A stretch of DNA of 64,000 bases from positions 4,898,001-4,962,000 of the forward strand of contig OZ176058.1 in assembly GCA_964247055.1 (NCBI GenBank), written 5' to 3'. Of this stretch, positions 46,903-59,145 are shown piece after piece. Source of the DNA: Paragordius varius. Its lineage: Eukaryota; Nematomorpha. Numbering within the stretch: position 1 is the first letter of the stretch; every line of letters starts with the position of its first letter. Below the pieces are notes generated by a model that was given only the letters and a program-made list of their open reading frames with translations, ran no database searches and was not told where the DNA came from. Position numbers and translations under genes: made by a program.

Positions 46903-49900
46903 ATGACTACTGTATTAAAGACATGTAAATCTATATTTATAATTTTGCACATTACAACAATGATTTCGATTAAAAATCATGGAATTGTGAAAAGTCAATC
47001 ATCAGCTTTGGGAAAGAAAATTAATTCAAATTTATTGCGACGAAAAAAATGGAGAAATTCAGCCCGAAATCCTCAAACATTTGACCAATTTGATGTTTAT
47101 GATAACTCTTTTTACCCAGAACAAGGGGGACGACCTATAAACGCCGAAAATACAGTAAAACAAATACAGTCATGTATTTTTTTTATTTTATCAAAAATTT
47201 ATTTTTTTTCCGTTAAATGGGTGGGTATAAACATTTGGTAATGAATGGCAAAAAACAAGAGCTTTATGGTATTAACAATATATCATATTCATCAAAAAAG
47301 TATAAGAATTACCATAGAGCTCTTGTTTTTTACATTCTTTACCAAAAATGTATACCCCCATTTAACGAAAAAAAATAAATTTTTGATAAAATCAAGGATA
47401 CATGACTGTAAAATATTTATATTGTAAAAATAATTGAAATTATACGGACAAAAAAGTTTTTTTGCCACCATATACAGCAAAAATTGAAATCATACGGACA
47501 AAACGTAAAAATATATAGGCAAATAATTGTAATTGTATCCACAAGAAACAATCATACTTTTTAAAACCTTAATTTTTCTCATATAAGCTATTTAGTTACC
47601 GTAAAATACAGAATTGATTGTGTTAGTAATATATAAATCTCTATGTTGACTTAAAACAATAAGTTATATTGATATAAATCAAAAAAATATTTGTCTTTAT
47701 ATTTTCACGTTTTGTCCATATAATTTCAGTTTTTACTGAATTATTTAAACTTTAATTAATAATACACGAGATATAGAATAGAGATGACCTAGGTATAAAA
47801 AACTGAATAATATGACTGATTTTACAAGAAAAATCAAATGCATATAGTATAGTCAAAATAACTAACGGACGAATTTCTTTTTACTAAATGGACAGACATA
47901 GAGTAAACATGAAAATTTACAGACAAAGCGTATTATATGGACAATTTTTTTAAAAAAAACCTTAATACTTATATAAAATATGTACCTACCACTGTAAAAT
48001 ATAAAATTGATGGGGTTTTATATTTCCATATGTTTTTGATACAATACAAATTAAAATAATGAGCCATATTTAAAAAAATCAGGATTTAAAATGTATGGTT
48101 GTCTTTTAAAAAAATATCTGTCTTTATATTTTTACATTTTGTCCGTATTTCAATTTTTACTGTATTTTTTTTCCTTTTTCTTTATGATTTAAGTTTTGTC
48201 TGTAAATTTCAATTTTTAATCTAAATTGGTACGCACCTCCTTCAAATCAACATGCTTTAAAATATTAGTGCAGATAAGATAAGACTATATATAAAAATGA
48301 CAACCATATTAATGGTTTTCTTATAAAAATATTAGTTTTAAATATTAAGTTTATATATTATTTTAATTTCGTGACTCACAACGATGGTTTGCGTTTATAA
48401 TATCAAAATTCAATATGGAGAAATATAAAGTAAAAACTGAAATTTACGGACAAATATTTTTTTCTAAAAGACAACCATACTTTTATAAACTTTAATTTTT
48501 CTCATATATATTGCAATTTTAAAATATAAAATTAATTATGTCACCAATATAAATATAAATTTTATACTTTAAAATTTAAAACAAAGATTTATATTTTAAA
48601 ATGAAGTTTAAAAGGATGTTGTCTTTTAAAAAAAAATATTTATATTTTTAGGTTAATTTCAAAATTTAGTGTATTAATGTTTAGCTTTTATTCTTTACAT
48701 AAATTATACTACATATTTTTTTACCAAATAGAGAATTTTAAGATAATATGTTAATCATTCAAATAAAAATGATTGTTGGCTATATTTAATAACTACTTAA
48801 ATATGTTATAAAATCAACCATGACTACTGTATTAAAGACATGTAAATCTATATTTATAATTTTGCACATTACTATTACAGCAATAATTTCGATTAAAAAT
48901 CATGGAATTGTGAAAAGCCAATCATCTTTGGGAAAAAAGAAAATTAATTCAAATTTATTGAGGAAAAAATGGAGAAATTCAGCGCGAAATGCTCAAACAT
49001 TTGATTCTTTTGATGTTTATGATAATTCTTTTTACCCTGAACAAGGGCGACGACCAATAAACGCCGAAAATACAGTAAAATGAATACAGTCATGTATCCT
49101 TTTTATTTTAGTAAAAATTAATTTTTTTTGTTAAATGGGTGGGTATAAATATTTGGTAAAGAATGGAAAAATACAAGAGCTTCTTGGTATTAACAATATC
49201 ATATTCATCAATAAAGTATAAGAATTACCATAGAGCTGTTGGTTTTCCGTTCTTTACCAAGTATTTATAACCCATTTAACGAAAAAAATAGATTTTTGAT
49301 AAAATCAAGGATACATGACTGTAAAATATTTATACTGTAAAAATAATTGTAATTATACGGACAAAAGTTTTTTTGCGACCATATATTTTTTTAACATTAA
49401 TTTATATTACTCAAGATATAGAATAAAGCTTACCTAGGTACAGTAAAAATTGATGATATACGGACAGAAGTAAAAATATAAAGACAAATATTTTTTAAAA
49501 GACAATTATATATTTTTTAAACTTGATATTTTATATTCATTGTTTTAAATGGCAAAGTGTGAAATAGAAATATTTGTCCGCATAATTTCCATTTTTACTG
49601 TATATATTGAGGGTGTTACTAAAATCATCATCCCTTTTACTTGTTTTCTAACACGGATAAAAAACATATATTTTCAAAAAGTATGGTTAACTTAATTTTT
49701 TGTTCTATCTTTATACTAAGTTTAATTTATACCAGTGGTACTCACCAAAAAAATTTGACGGGCCAAATAAAATATATTTTTTTTTCGAGGGTCATGAACC
49801 TTATAATGGCAAATATTCCATAGCTATTTGACACATATGCACATATTATACACTAAATCAGTACAATAGATTTTTTGCGGTTCGCATGCAAATCCAGCTA

Positions 49901-52505
49901 AAAACTTGTTTTGCACCACTTAGTTTATAAAATTAATATACATAGATAACAACATTATTTTGATATTAACCAATAATTTTTGACAAATCTGGTTTCCTCA
50001 TGACAGGCCGATCTTAGTCGTCCATATGATTATCGGTTAAGCGATTTCTGTATGTATTCTTGAAATACTATATTTTTATATATGCCTCTCACACGTGTAG
50101 GTTGAGGGAAAAACAGTTAGAATAACTTGAGCACATTTTTTATATTTTCATATTTATTTGGTGATCTTGCCAAAACTCTACCTATCTTTCTTATGTACAA
50201 TTCTCCTTGAAAGCCTACAAATTGGAATCATTTTTAATATCTATGAATTCTTTCATGGTATGCGCCTGATATCCGAAATGCTCATGTTGCTTAATAATGG
50301 GTATATCCATATGCCATGGATTTTCAAAATTTACGTTTTTTAGCATTAGATGCTTTGAAACTATGAAATATTATGTAATTTTTTTCAAAAAAGGAATATA
50401 ATTTGAATTATGCTATAAAAAACAGGACGAAATATAATGCTGTTGATTTGAAAAATATTTTATGGGAATGAGTTATAAATAAATGATGCAGGATAGCAAT
50501 GAAAAGAATTAGTATATGCAAGTTTAGGTGAAAGGCGTGCTTAAAGAAAAAAAAAGGAATACAAAAATTTTAAAATAGAAAAGATAGAATACAAAAAAAG
50601 AAACATTATGTGCCAAAATTTTAAAATCATTTTAATGTGGGAAATTTTTCTAAATTTCAAATTGGTTAAAAAATAAAAATTACCAAAATTAAATCTAAAG
50701 AAAATAAATTAATAATAAAATAAGAGAAAATTCGTTTATGTGTATTTTAAAAATTCATTAAAAAAATAATTTAAGTAATATGTCATAGGGCAAATTTAAA
50801 ACAATCTTTGGGCCGCGGTTTGAGTATCACTGATTTATACTGTCCTTATATCCCACTTTGCAACTCAAAAAATTCAAATATGGTTTGAAAAAAGTATAGT
50901 TGACTTTCAAAAATGTTTGACTTTTATGTTTTACGCTTAATTTTAATTTTTACTGTATCGTTTTTAATAAATCCAAATTGGTCTTAATATAATTTAAATT
51001 TTTATTGTAATATATAATGTACAAAACGGGAGTTATTTCAGAGGCCTGGCAACAATATTGCTTCGTACGATAATTTTAAGCTTAATTATCTTTATAATAT
51101 TTTCGTTTTATTTTACGTATTGTCCGTGTAATTTCGATTAGGTTCTATTTTTATATAATTTAAATATTTACTTTATCTTTATACTAAATCCAATTTTGTT
51201 TTTATATAAATTTTTACTTACAAATATTTTTCTCACATAATTTATTTATTTACAATTATAAAATATATAATTAATTGTGTTAATAATATACTATTTTAGA
51301 CTTAAAATAATGAGTTATTTTGAAATAAATTAAGCTTTTAAATAGTATTTTTGTCTTTTAGAAAAAACATGTGTCTTTATATTTTACTTATCGTCCGTAT
51401 AATTTCAATTGTTATTGACAAAATAGGAGTCATTTCAGAGGTCTAGCAACAACTTTGCTTCGTATGATGATTTTAAGCCTACTTTTTTGCCTATTATCTT
51501 TATAGTATTTTCGTTTTATTTTACGTATTGTCCGTATAATTTTAATTAGGTTTTATCTTATAATATTTTTTTCTTTATATACAGTAGTATATAATGTTCA
51601 AAAGAGGAGTTATTTCACTTGCCTTTTTAGCTTTTGTCTTATATTTTCGTTTTTCAGTAAAAATTGAAATTATATGGACAAAACGTAAAAATATATAGAC
51701 AAATATTTTTTTCTATAGATACTTTTTAAATTTAGATTTATTTCATTATAACTCATTTTTTTAAATGGCAAAATGTGAAATAGAGATATTAATACTAATA
51801 CAATCAATTCTATATTTAATGATTGTAACTAAATAGCTTATATGTGAAAATTAAGGTTTTAAATAGTATGTTTGTCTTTTAAAAAAACATCTGTCTTTTT
51901 ATTTTTACGTTTTGTCCGTATAATTTCAGTTTTTACTAACAAAATAGGAGTTATTTCAGAGGCCTGGCCCCAACATTGCTTCGTAAAATGATTATAAGCT
52001 TACTTTTTTATTTTTTACTTTAATAGTATTTTCGTTTTATTTTCACGAATTGTCCGTATAATTACAGTTTTACTGACAAAATAGGATTTTTTTCAAAATC
52101 CTAACAACTTTGCTTCGTGCGATGATTATAAACTTACTTTATTACCTTTTTTTATAGTTTTTGCCTTTTATTTTACGTTTTGTCAATATAATAAATTTTT
52201 CTGTACTGACAAACTAGGAGTTATTTCAGAGGCCTGGCCCCAACTTTGCTTCGTACGAGGAATATCCCTTCCAATATTTTCATTACAGTGATTTTGTACC
52301 AATTATTTATCCCAAGCATAAAACATCACTCAAAGGCAAAAAACATCGACATTTCATAGTGGTTAATCCATACAATCGTCAACGCCATAAAAATAAGATG
52401 CTTAATCAAGGACATTTTAAACCAAATAAACCTAAAAGAAGAAACAACAGAAATAAAGGCATACCTGCCCGCAAAAATAATCCAAGAAGAATAAATCAGA
52501 AATAA
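46903..52505 (+). CDS. Gene D: small secreted basic protein, right-arm copy with two first exons
   Basis: First exon 46903-47154 (84 codons) or a second, tandem first exon 48820-49074 (85 codons), joined to exon 2 at 52230-52505, all phase 0. The predicted protein is 175 or 176 residues. Both first exons keep the signal-like MTTVLKTCKSIFIILHIT, the basic LLR(R)KK site, the YDNSFYPEQG block and the INAENT end. Exon 2 repeats ASYEEYPFQYFHYSDFVP and the Lys/Arg-rich tail, but stops after RRINQK, about 15 residues earlier than the left copy. The donor is again TACA-GTAAAA. The pairing suggests alternative first exons or a young local duplication. The family is unrecognised. The intron contains family 4 MITEs, hAT copy 1 and copies of the exon-2 edge. 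Confidence 0.65.
47167..47408. mobile_element. MITE family 4 after gene D first exon a
   Basis: A 242-bp hairpin, cagtcatgtat to 'aaggatacatgactg', TA-flanked, starting 13 nt after the splice donor at 47154. Confidence 0.85.
48820..49074 (+). CDS. Gene D alternative first exon b
   Basis: A tandem copy of the first exon at 46903, 1.9 kb downstream, with its own conserved 5' flank ('ttgttggctatatttaataa', 'gttataaaatcaaccatgac'). It codes a signal-like N-terminus and 85 codons ending GCCGAAAATACA before GTAAAA. In-frame length changes relative to copy a (extra ITITAI residues, loss of one Ala and one Arg) suggest coding constraint. The following MITE is also duplicated. Confidence 0.7.
49087..49321. 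mobile_element. MITE family 4 after gene D first exon b
   Basis: A 235-bp hairpin with cagtcatgtatcc and 'aaggatacatgactg' ends, in the same position relative to the donor as the copy at 47167. Confidence 0.85.
49733..50832 (-). mobile_element. hAT transposon, non-autonomous internally deleted copy
   Basis: Termini are CAGTGGTACTCACC and GGTTTGAGTATCACTG, with an exact 8-bp target duplication ATTTATAC at 49725-49732 and 50833-50840. The sequence matches both ends of the larger hAT copy at 54049-56096 but lacks roughly 950 bp of its middle. Only decayed C-terminal transposase coding remains on the minus strand. It inserted in the gene D intron of the right arm only. Confidence 0.93.
51000..52229 (+). 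repeat. Tandem array of the gene D exon-2 acceptor edge, right arm
   Basis: About five or six units precede exon 2 (near 51005, 51415, 51600, 51945, 52075, then the true acceptor at 52229). Each consists of a family 1 MITE terminus (ttgtccgtataatttcagtt, tttactga), the 20-nt acceptor segment caaaataggagttatttcag, the first exon-2 codons (aggcctggccccaactttgc), and intron filler with 'attttcgttttattttacg'. Only the last unit continues into the long open exon. Confidence 0.88.
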
Positions 52506-52989
52506 GAGCAAAAAAAGTCCGAATTTAAACACAAATTTAAACTAAGATTTTACTTTATGAAATGATGTATAGTTTTTGTGTTATGTTAAAATTATATGTA
52601 ATAGTTTACTATGATTTATTTTAATATAATATATGGTATTTGAAATAAATGTATTTTTAGAGTAATTTTTTTTGTAAAAATTGAATTATACGGATAAAGT
52701 GTAAAAAAAAAGACTATTCAAGACAATATAATTTACCTCGATATTTCTCATAAAAACTATTCAATTGCAATTTTATTCATTAGAACTTTACTAATTTAAT
52801 TCTCGATAATGCCCAAACGATGATTTTTTGAACATATAAAGATTCAAAAGTATGGTTGTATCCCGATCCGATAACTCTAATGGTTAATCCCTTCAATCAT
52901 AAGATAACTCGTGTTTATTAATCCTTTCTTTTATTCAAAAAACATAAGGTTCCTTTTTCTGCTTTGTCTTTATATAAACTTTTACTGGG

Positions 52990-55900
52990 TTATATAACAT
53001 CTTTAAAAATATATAGAAATTAATAATATCACAATTTTCGTTTTGTTTTAAGGTCTGCTTGATGACTAAGTGTATTATATTTAGCTAAAAAATTAACCGC
53101 ATCCTTACTTTTTGTGAATCTTTCCAGATCATTCGATAAATCTTTGCTACTTATAATCATATGATAACTTTTGTTTGTTAATACCCTCAATTAAAAATTG
53201 TGTTGTACAATATTACTTTTTCTGTTTTGTCTCTTTAAATAATATTTTTACTCTGCATTTTAAACGCCTAAACCTTTTTATTTTAAGACTATATATATAA
53301 TTCATTTATTTATTCATCACAATTTTCGTTTTGTTCTCAGGTCTGCTTGATGGCTAAGTATATCAACCTTGGCTAAAAATTGGAGTTGACCAATTGCACT
53401 TCGTTTATTTTAGTAAATCATTCCAGATCATTCGATAATTTTTTGCTTTTAATCATATAGTAACTTTTATGTGTCAACCCCTTCACGATTGACTCAATAT
53501 GTTTTATACTTACTTTTTCTGCTTTGTCTATATAAACTTTTACTGCAGTTTAAGCGCCTAAACTTCTCTTGCAAGACTGTATATAATTCATTTATTTATC
53601 AATCACAATTTTCGTTTTGTCCTAAGATCTGCTTGATGACTAAGTGTATTATACAACTTACTTTTTGTGAATCTTTCGAGATCATTCGATAAATCTTTGC
53701 TACTTTTATTCATATGATAACTTTTGTTTGTTAATACCCTCAATTGAAAATTGTGTTGTACAAAATTACTTTTTCTGTTTTGTCTTTATATAATTTTTCT
53801 CTTTTAAAACTTATATTAATTTATTTGTCACAATTTTCGTTTTATCCTAAGGTCAGCTTGATGACTAAGTGTATCAACCTTGGCTAAAAATTGAAGTTGA
53901 CCGACGGCACTCTCCTTACTTTTAGTAAATCTTTCCAGATCATTCGATACCTCTTTGCTACTTTTAATCATATGACAACTTTTGTTTATTAAAACCCTCA
54001 AAATTGCGTTGCACAAAATTACTTTTTCTGTTTTGTCTTTATCTAAAGCAGTGGTACTCACGAAAAAAATTTGACGGGCCAAATAAAATATATATTTTTT
54101 TCGAGGGCCAGAATCTTATAATGGCAAATATTCCATAGCTATTTGACACATATGCACATATTTATACGCTAAATCAGCACAATTAATTTTTTGCGGATCG
54201 CATGTAAATCCAACTAAAAACTCGTTTTGCACCATTTAGTTTAAAAAATTAAAATATTAACATTTATTTTGATATTAACCAATAATTTTTGACAAATTTA
54301 GCTTCGCCTCATGGTAGACCAATCTTAATACGTCGTCCATATGATTATCTAAGCGATTTCTGTATCTATTCTTGAGATACCCTATTTTTGAATATGCTGT
54401 CCACGGGTAACTTGAGAAAAAACAGTTAGGATAACTTGAGCACATTTTTTATTTTCATTATTTGGCACATCTTGCCAAAACCATACATATCTTTCTTCTC
54501 TTCGATTCTCCTTATATATAGCCTCCGAATCGGAATCATTTATAAAATCTACGAATTCTTCAATGATATGCGCCTGATCAAAACCGAGATGCTCAAGTTG
54601 CTTAATATTGGATATATCCATACCATGGATTTTTTACGTAAGCAATTTTTAATATTTCTTAGTTCTTCAAATCTGAATTTCAATTCATTAAAAAATGCTA
54701 AATAATTGTCTATTTTAAATGTTGAAAAATATAGGAGTGTTTTATTTATAAATTCTTGTTTATATATTATTTATTTTTCTTGAAAAGCAAATATTTGATT
54801 ACCAAATTGGGTTATTATTTTGCTCCCTTGAAAACTTGTATTAAGATTAAGTCTATAAGTAAATGTCACAAAGGTAGGCAATAAAACCCACCATTGGTCA
54901 CTATTAATTTCGTCAAACTTTCTGTTATCTAAATAATACAATCTCATGTCTTAAAACAAAAAATGTATTTTATACTTTGCTAAGGCTTAGCCATCTAGCG
55001 GTGTATAAAATAATAACATCAAACTCACTGTGAATATCTTTCAAAAGGTTTAGAATTTACGGCTGTTAAGTTCGATGTGGTTAACTATATCCACAACCGT
55101 TTTAATTACTGAATTGAGTGATTCATCTTTTACACGCGAAACCATGTTTTGCTGTTGAGTAAATATTTTTCAAATTATATTTGTTTTTCAAAAGAGGGAT
55201 AAATCCTTCGTTTCATAGAGGGACAGCCATCTGTGCAGATCGAAACCAATTTTTTTCATATATATATCATTATTATCGAAAAAAGTGCTACCACTTTCTT
55301 TTATTAGTTGGGAATCAGTAAATGGTTTCATATTTGTTCCTAAAATACAAATTTCATACGAAGCTAATGTTACAGCATTTCCTGGGAGAAAGCTATAAAA
55401 ATAATAGATTTTCTTTCTGGTATAATTCCTTAATTTTTTATTTTTTTCGTTTCTTTCCTTATGATTTTCTGGTAATTTATGAGAATGATGGATTGTAAAA
55501 TGTCTTTCAACATTGTATTTTTTTATAATTATGTTGTCCTTGCATATAAGGCAGGTATCAAAATTTTTAAAAACGACAAAGAATTTTTCTTCCCATTCCT
55601 TTTTAAAGAGCGATTTTTATCGGATAATTTACGTTTTTTAGCAAATTTTTGCAAAAAATAGGAATATAATTTGAATTATGCTATAAAAAATAGGTAAAAA
55701 TTTAATGATGTTGATTTGAAAATAATTTTATGGGAGTTATAAAAAATGATGCAGGATAGCAATGAAAAGAATGTGTATATGCAAGTTTGGGTAAAAAGCT
55801 TGCTTAAATACAAAAAAGGAATCCAATAAAAATTTCAAAATAGAAAAAAAATAGAATACAGAAACAGAGACAACGTGTGTCAAAATTTAATCATTTTATG

Positions 55901-57823
55901 TAGGGAAATTTTTCATTTCAAATTTGATAAAAAAAAATTACGAAATAGATACAAAGAAAATAAATTAATATTAAAATAAGCGAAAATTCGTTAATGTGTA
56001 TTTTAAAAATTCATCAATAAAAATATGGTCATAGGGCAATTTTAAAGCACTCTTAGGGCCGCATGCGGCCCACGGGCCGCGGTTTGAGTATCACTGATCT
56101 AAAGTTTTACTAAGTTATATAACAATTTTTTCGCTTTTAATACTCAATAAAATTCACTTATTTATTTATCACAATTTTCGTTTTGTCCTAAGGTCAGCTT
56201 GATGACTGAGTCTATCAAACTTGGCTAAAAATTGAAGTTGACCGACGGCACTGCCCTTACTCTTGGTAAATCTTTCGAGATCATTCGAAAACTCTTGCTT
56301 ATTTTAATCATATGATAAAACTTTTGCTTGTTAACCCATTCAATAGACTCATGTTTTATTCTTACTTTTTCTGTTTTGTCTTTATATAAAATATTTACTA
56401 CAATTTAAACGCCTAAACTTTTCTCTTTAAAACTTTATATATTATTCATTTATTTATCAATCATAATTTTCGTTTTGTTCTAAGATCTGCTTGATGGCTA
56501 AATGTATCAACTTTAGCTATTGTTAGCCATATTTATGATAAATCTTTCTGAATCATTTGATAACCTCTTACTTTTTACTACCTTTAATTAATAACTCTCA
56601 ACAAAATTACTTTTTCTGTTTTGTCTTTATATAAATTTTTACTTTAAAGACTCAATATAATTCATTTATTTATCAATTACAATTTTCGTTTTGTTCTAAG
56701 ATCTGCTTGATGACAAAGTCTATCAACCCTGGCTAAAAATTGAAGTTGACCAACGGCACTGCCCTTACTTTTAGTAAATCTTTCGAGATCATTCGAAAGC
56801 TCTTTACTACTTAGAATCATATGATAGATAAATTTTGATTGTCAATACCCTCAATTGAAAATTGTGTTGTACAAAATTGCTTTTTCTGCTATTTCTTTAA
56901 ATAATATTTAATGGGCTTCATAAACTTTCTTTTAAAATTTAATATAATAAATTTATTTATCACAATTTTCGTTTTGCTCTAAGATCTGCTTGATGACTAA
57001 GTGTATCAACCCTGGCTAAAAATTGAAGTTGACCGACGGCACTGCCCTTACTCTTGGTAAATCTTTCGAGATCATTCGAAAACTCTTGCTTATTTTAATC
57101 ATATGATAAAACTTTTGCTTGTTAACCCATTCAATAGACTCATGTTTTATTCTTACTTTTTCTGTTTTGTCTTTATATAAAATATTTACTACAATTTAAA
57201 CGCTTAAACTTTTCTCTTTTAAGATTGATTATAATTCATTTAATTTATTTATCACAATTTTCGTTTTGTTCTAAGGTCAGCTTGATGACTAAGTCTATCC
57301 ACCTTGGCTAAAAATTGAAGTTAACCGACGGCACTACCCTTACTTTTAGTAAATCTTTCGAGATCATTCGATAACCATTTGCTACTTTTATTCATATGAT
57401 AACTTTTGTGTGTTAATACCCTCAATTGAAAATTGTGTTGCACAAAATTACTTTTTCTGTTTTGTCTTTATATAAAGTTTTACTGGGCTTCATAAACTTT
57501 TTTTTAAAACTTAATATAATTTATTTATCAATCACAATTTTCGTTTTGCTCTAAGATCTGCTTGATGACTAAGTGTATCAACCCTGGCTAAAAATTGAAG
57601 TTGACCGACGGCACTGCCCTTACTCTTGGTAAATCTTTCGAGATCATTCGAAAACTCTTGCTTATTTTAATCATATGATAAAACTTTTGCTTGTTAACCC
57701 ATTCAATAGACTCATGTTTTATTCTTACTTTTTCTGTTTTGTCTTTATATAAAATATTTACTACAATTTAAACGCTTAAACTTTTCTCTTTTAAGATTGA
57801 TTATAATTCATTTAATTTATTTA
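52990..57823 (-). repeat. Tandem array derived from the CFDP1 last exon, right arm
   Basis: About ten units plus the gene's own exon, marked by 'cacaattttcgttttg' near 53032, 53327, 53605, 53827, 56172, 56461, 56681, 56958, 57250, 57533 and 57827. Units code, on the minus strand, SNDLERFTKSK, GQLQFLAKVD, LSHQADLR and KRKL with a stop when intact. The unit period is about 220-295 bp. Two units have recently been duplicated together: 56940-57510 and 57515-58000 are nearly identical at a period of about 576 bp. A hAT element (54049-56096) interrupts the array. Confidence 0.9.
54049..56096 (-). mobile_element. hAT transposon with decayed transposase, inside the CFDP1 array
   Basis: 2048 bp with CAGTGGTACTCACGA and GGTTTGAGTATCACTG termini and an exact 8-bp target duplication ATCTAAAG (54041-54048 and 56097-56104). 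The minus strand carries pieces of a ZBED5/FAM200-like hAT transposase: VIKTVVDIVNHIELNSRKF at about 55060-55120, then after further frame breaks LEHLGFDQAHIIEEFVDF and YVWFWQDVPNN (54382-54621), and DDVLRLVYHEAKLNLSKI near 54280-54340. It is broken by several stops and frameshifts and by loss of the N-terminal BED part. It is the longer relative of the copy at 49733. Confidence 0.92.
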
Positions 57824-59145
57824 TCACAATTTTCGTTTTGTTCTAAGGTCAGCTTGATGACTAAGTCTATCCACCTTGGCTAAAAATTGAAGTTGACCAA
57901 CCGCACTGCCCTTACTTTTAGTAAATCTTTCTAGATCATTCGATAACTCTTGCTTGTTAATGCCCTCAATTGATTCAATATTATTTTGTAGGTGAGACCA
58001 ACTTGATTGTGTCATACTTAGCACGGTTGACGTTTTTTTCTTTGTCGCACAGCAGTTGCCAAAATGTTGTAATAAACTATTGCTTGATGATTTTAATGAA
58101 GAAAGACAGCTATTTTTATGCTGATTATTATTGGCAAATAAGGTATTAATATCATCACATTTTTTCCTTTTACAGGAAACGACATATGAATTGGGTTTAG
58201 GTTGATCTTTAATAAGTTCGTTGTTTTTGGGATTTGTTAGGTCTTGGCTAATGAAATTTCATTTAAAAGCAAGCAATATCTGAATACTAAAAGACAAATA
58301 TTTATAAAACTTGATTTTCTCAAAAACATTTATTAAAAATTTGAGTTTTAAGAATTAACTAATCGTTCGGAGTTACCAAAATAAGAAGGCATACAAATTG
58401 AAATTATACATTAAAACAAAATAATATTAAAACAAAATTTTTAAAAATTAATTATTTCCATATAAATTTACCATTTTGATCTATCAATTATGAGTGCTTT
58501 ACCAATTTATGTCGCTTTTACGCGTTCGACAACCCAAAACGATTAAAGAAAGAATTGAAAAGTATGGTATGGTTGTATTTTAAAATAATTTGTATAATTT
58601 TAATTTTGATTATAAAACTAAAGGAATAAATGAAATAAAAGGTAAACAAAGGGAAATTTGTATAATTGTTGAAAGATTGATTTTTTAAATTCAAACCTAT
58701 CGTTTGAGGTGGCAAAATATATAAGCAAGAAATTAAAAAGCAAATATATTAAAAATGGATATTTAATCTATTTTATTTATAATTTTGGGGCAAAATAGTT
58801 GAGATGCAAATTGGAACAATTTAGTATTATGGGTAAAATAAAATTAGATATTAATTGCTGTCATAAAAAATATATTTTATAAATTTGTAGCCTTCTTTAT
58901 AAATATCAATTTTTTCATTTCTTTCAAAAACAACTATTAAAAAAATCGTAATAAAAATTTAAAACTCTATAATTACTTACCCATTTAATTCGGTAAATTT
59001 TTTCCAAACATCAGATTTTATATTTTTATCAGGCAATATTTTGGTTTCAGAATTTTTCCTAATATTATAAAACAAAACAATACTTTTTTACCGTTTTGAT
59101 TTTGGGAACATAGTCCTCATCACTGGTGTCCGAATCATCATTCAT
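57824..59145 (-). CDS. CFDP1: CFDP1/BCNT/Swc5 homologue, right-arm copy, 3 exons
   Basis: Minus-strand exons are 59145-59084, 59058-58981 and 58247-57824, in frame, 187 residues. The DEDYVP start, the SDVWKKFTELNG block and the BCNT-C tail (SSWSHL, KSKGSAVGQLQFLAKVD, DLRTKRKL) are kept. The 25-nt intron is conserved in length and position (59059-59083). Exon 3 has an in-frame insertion of several codons (SYVVSC) relative to the left copy and several amino-acid changes, more divergence than STX16 shows. Its last exon forms the final member of the tandem array, so it may be reshaped by conversion with the units. Confidence 0.85.
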
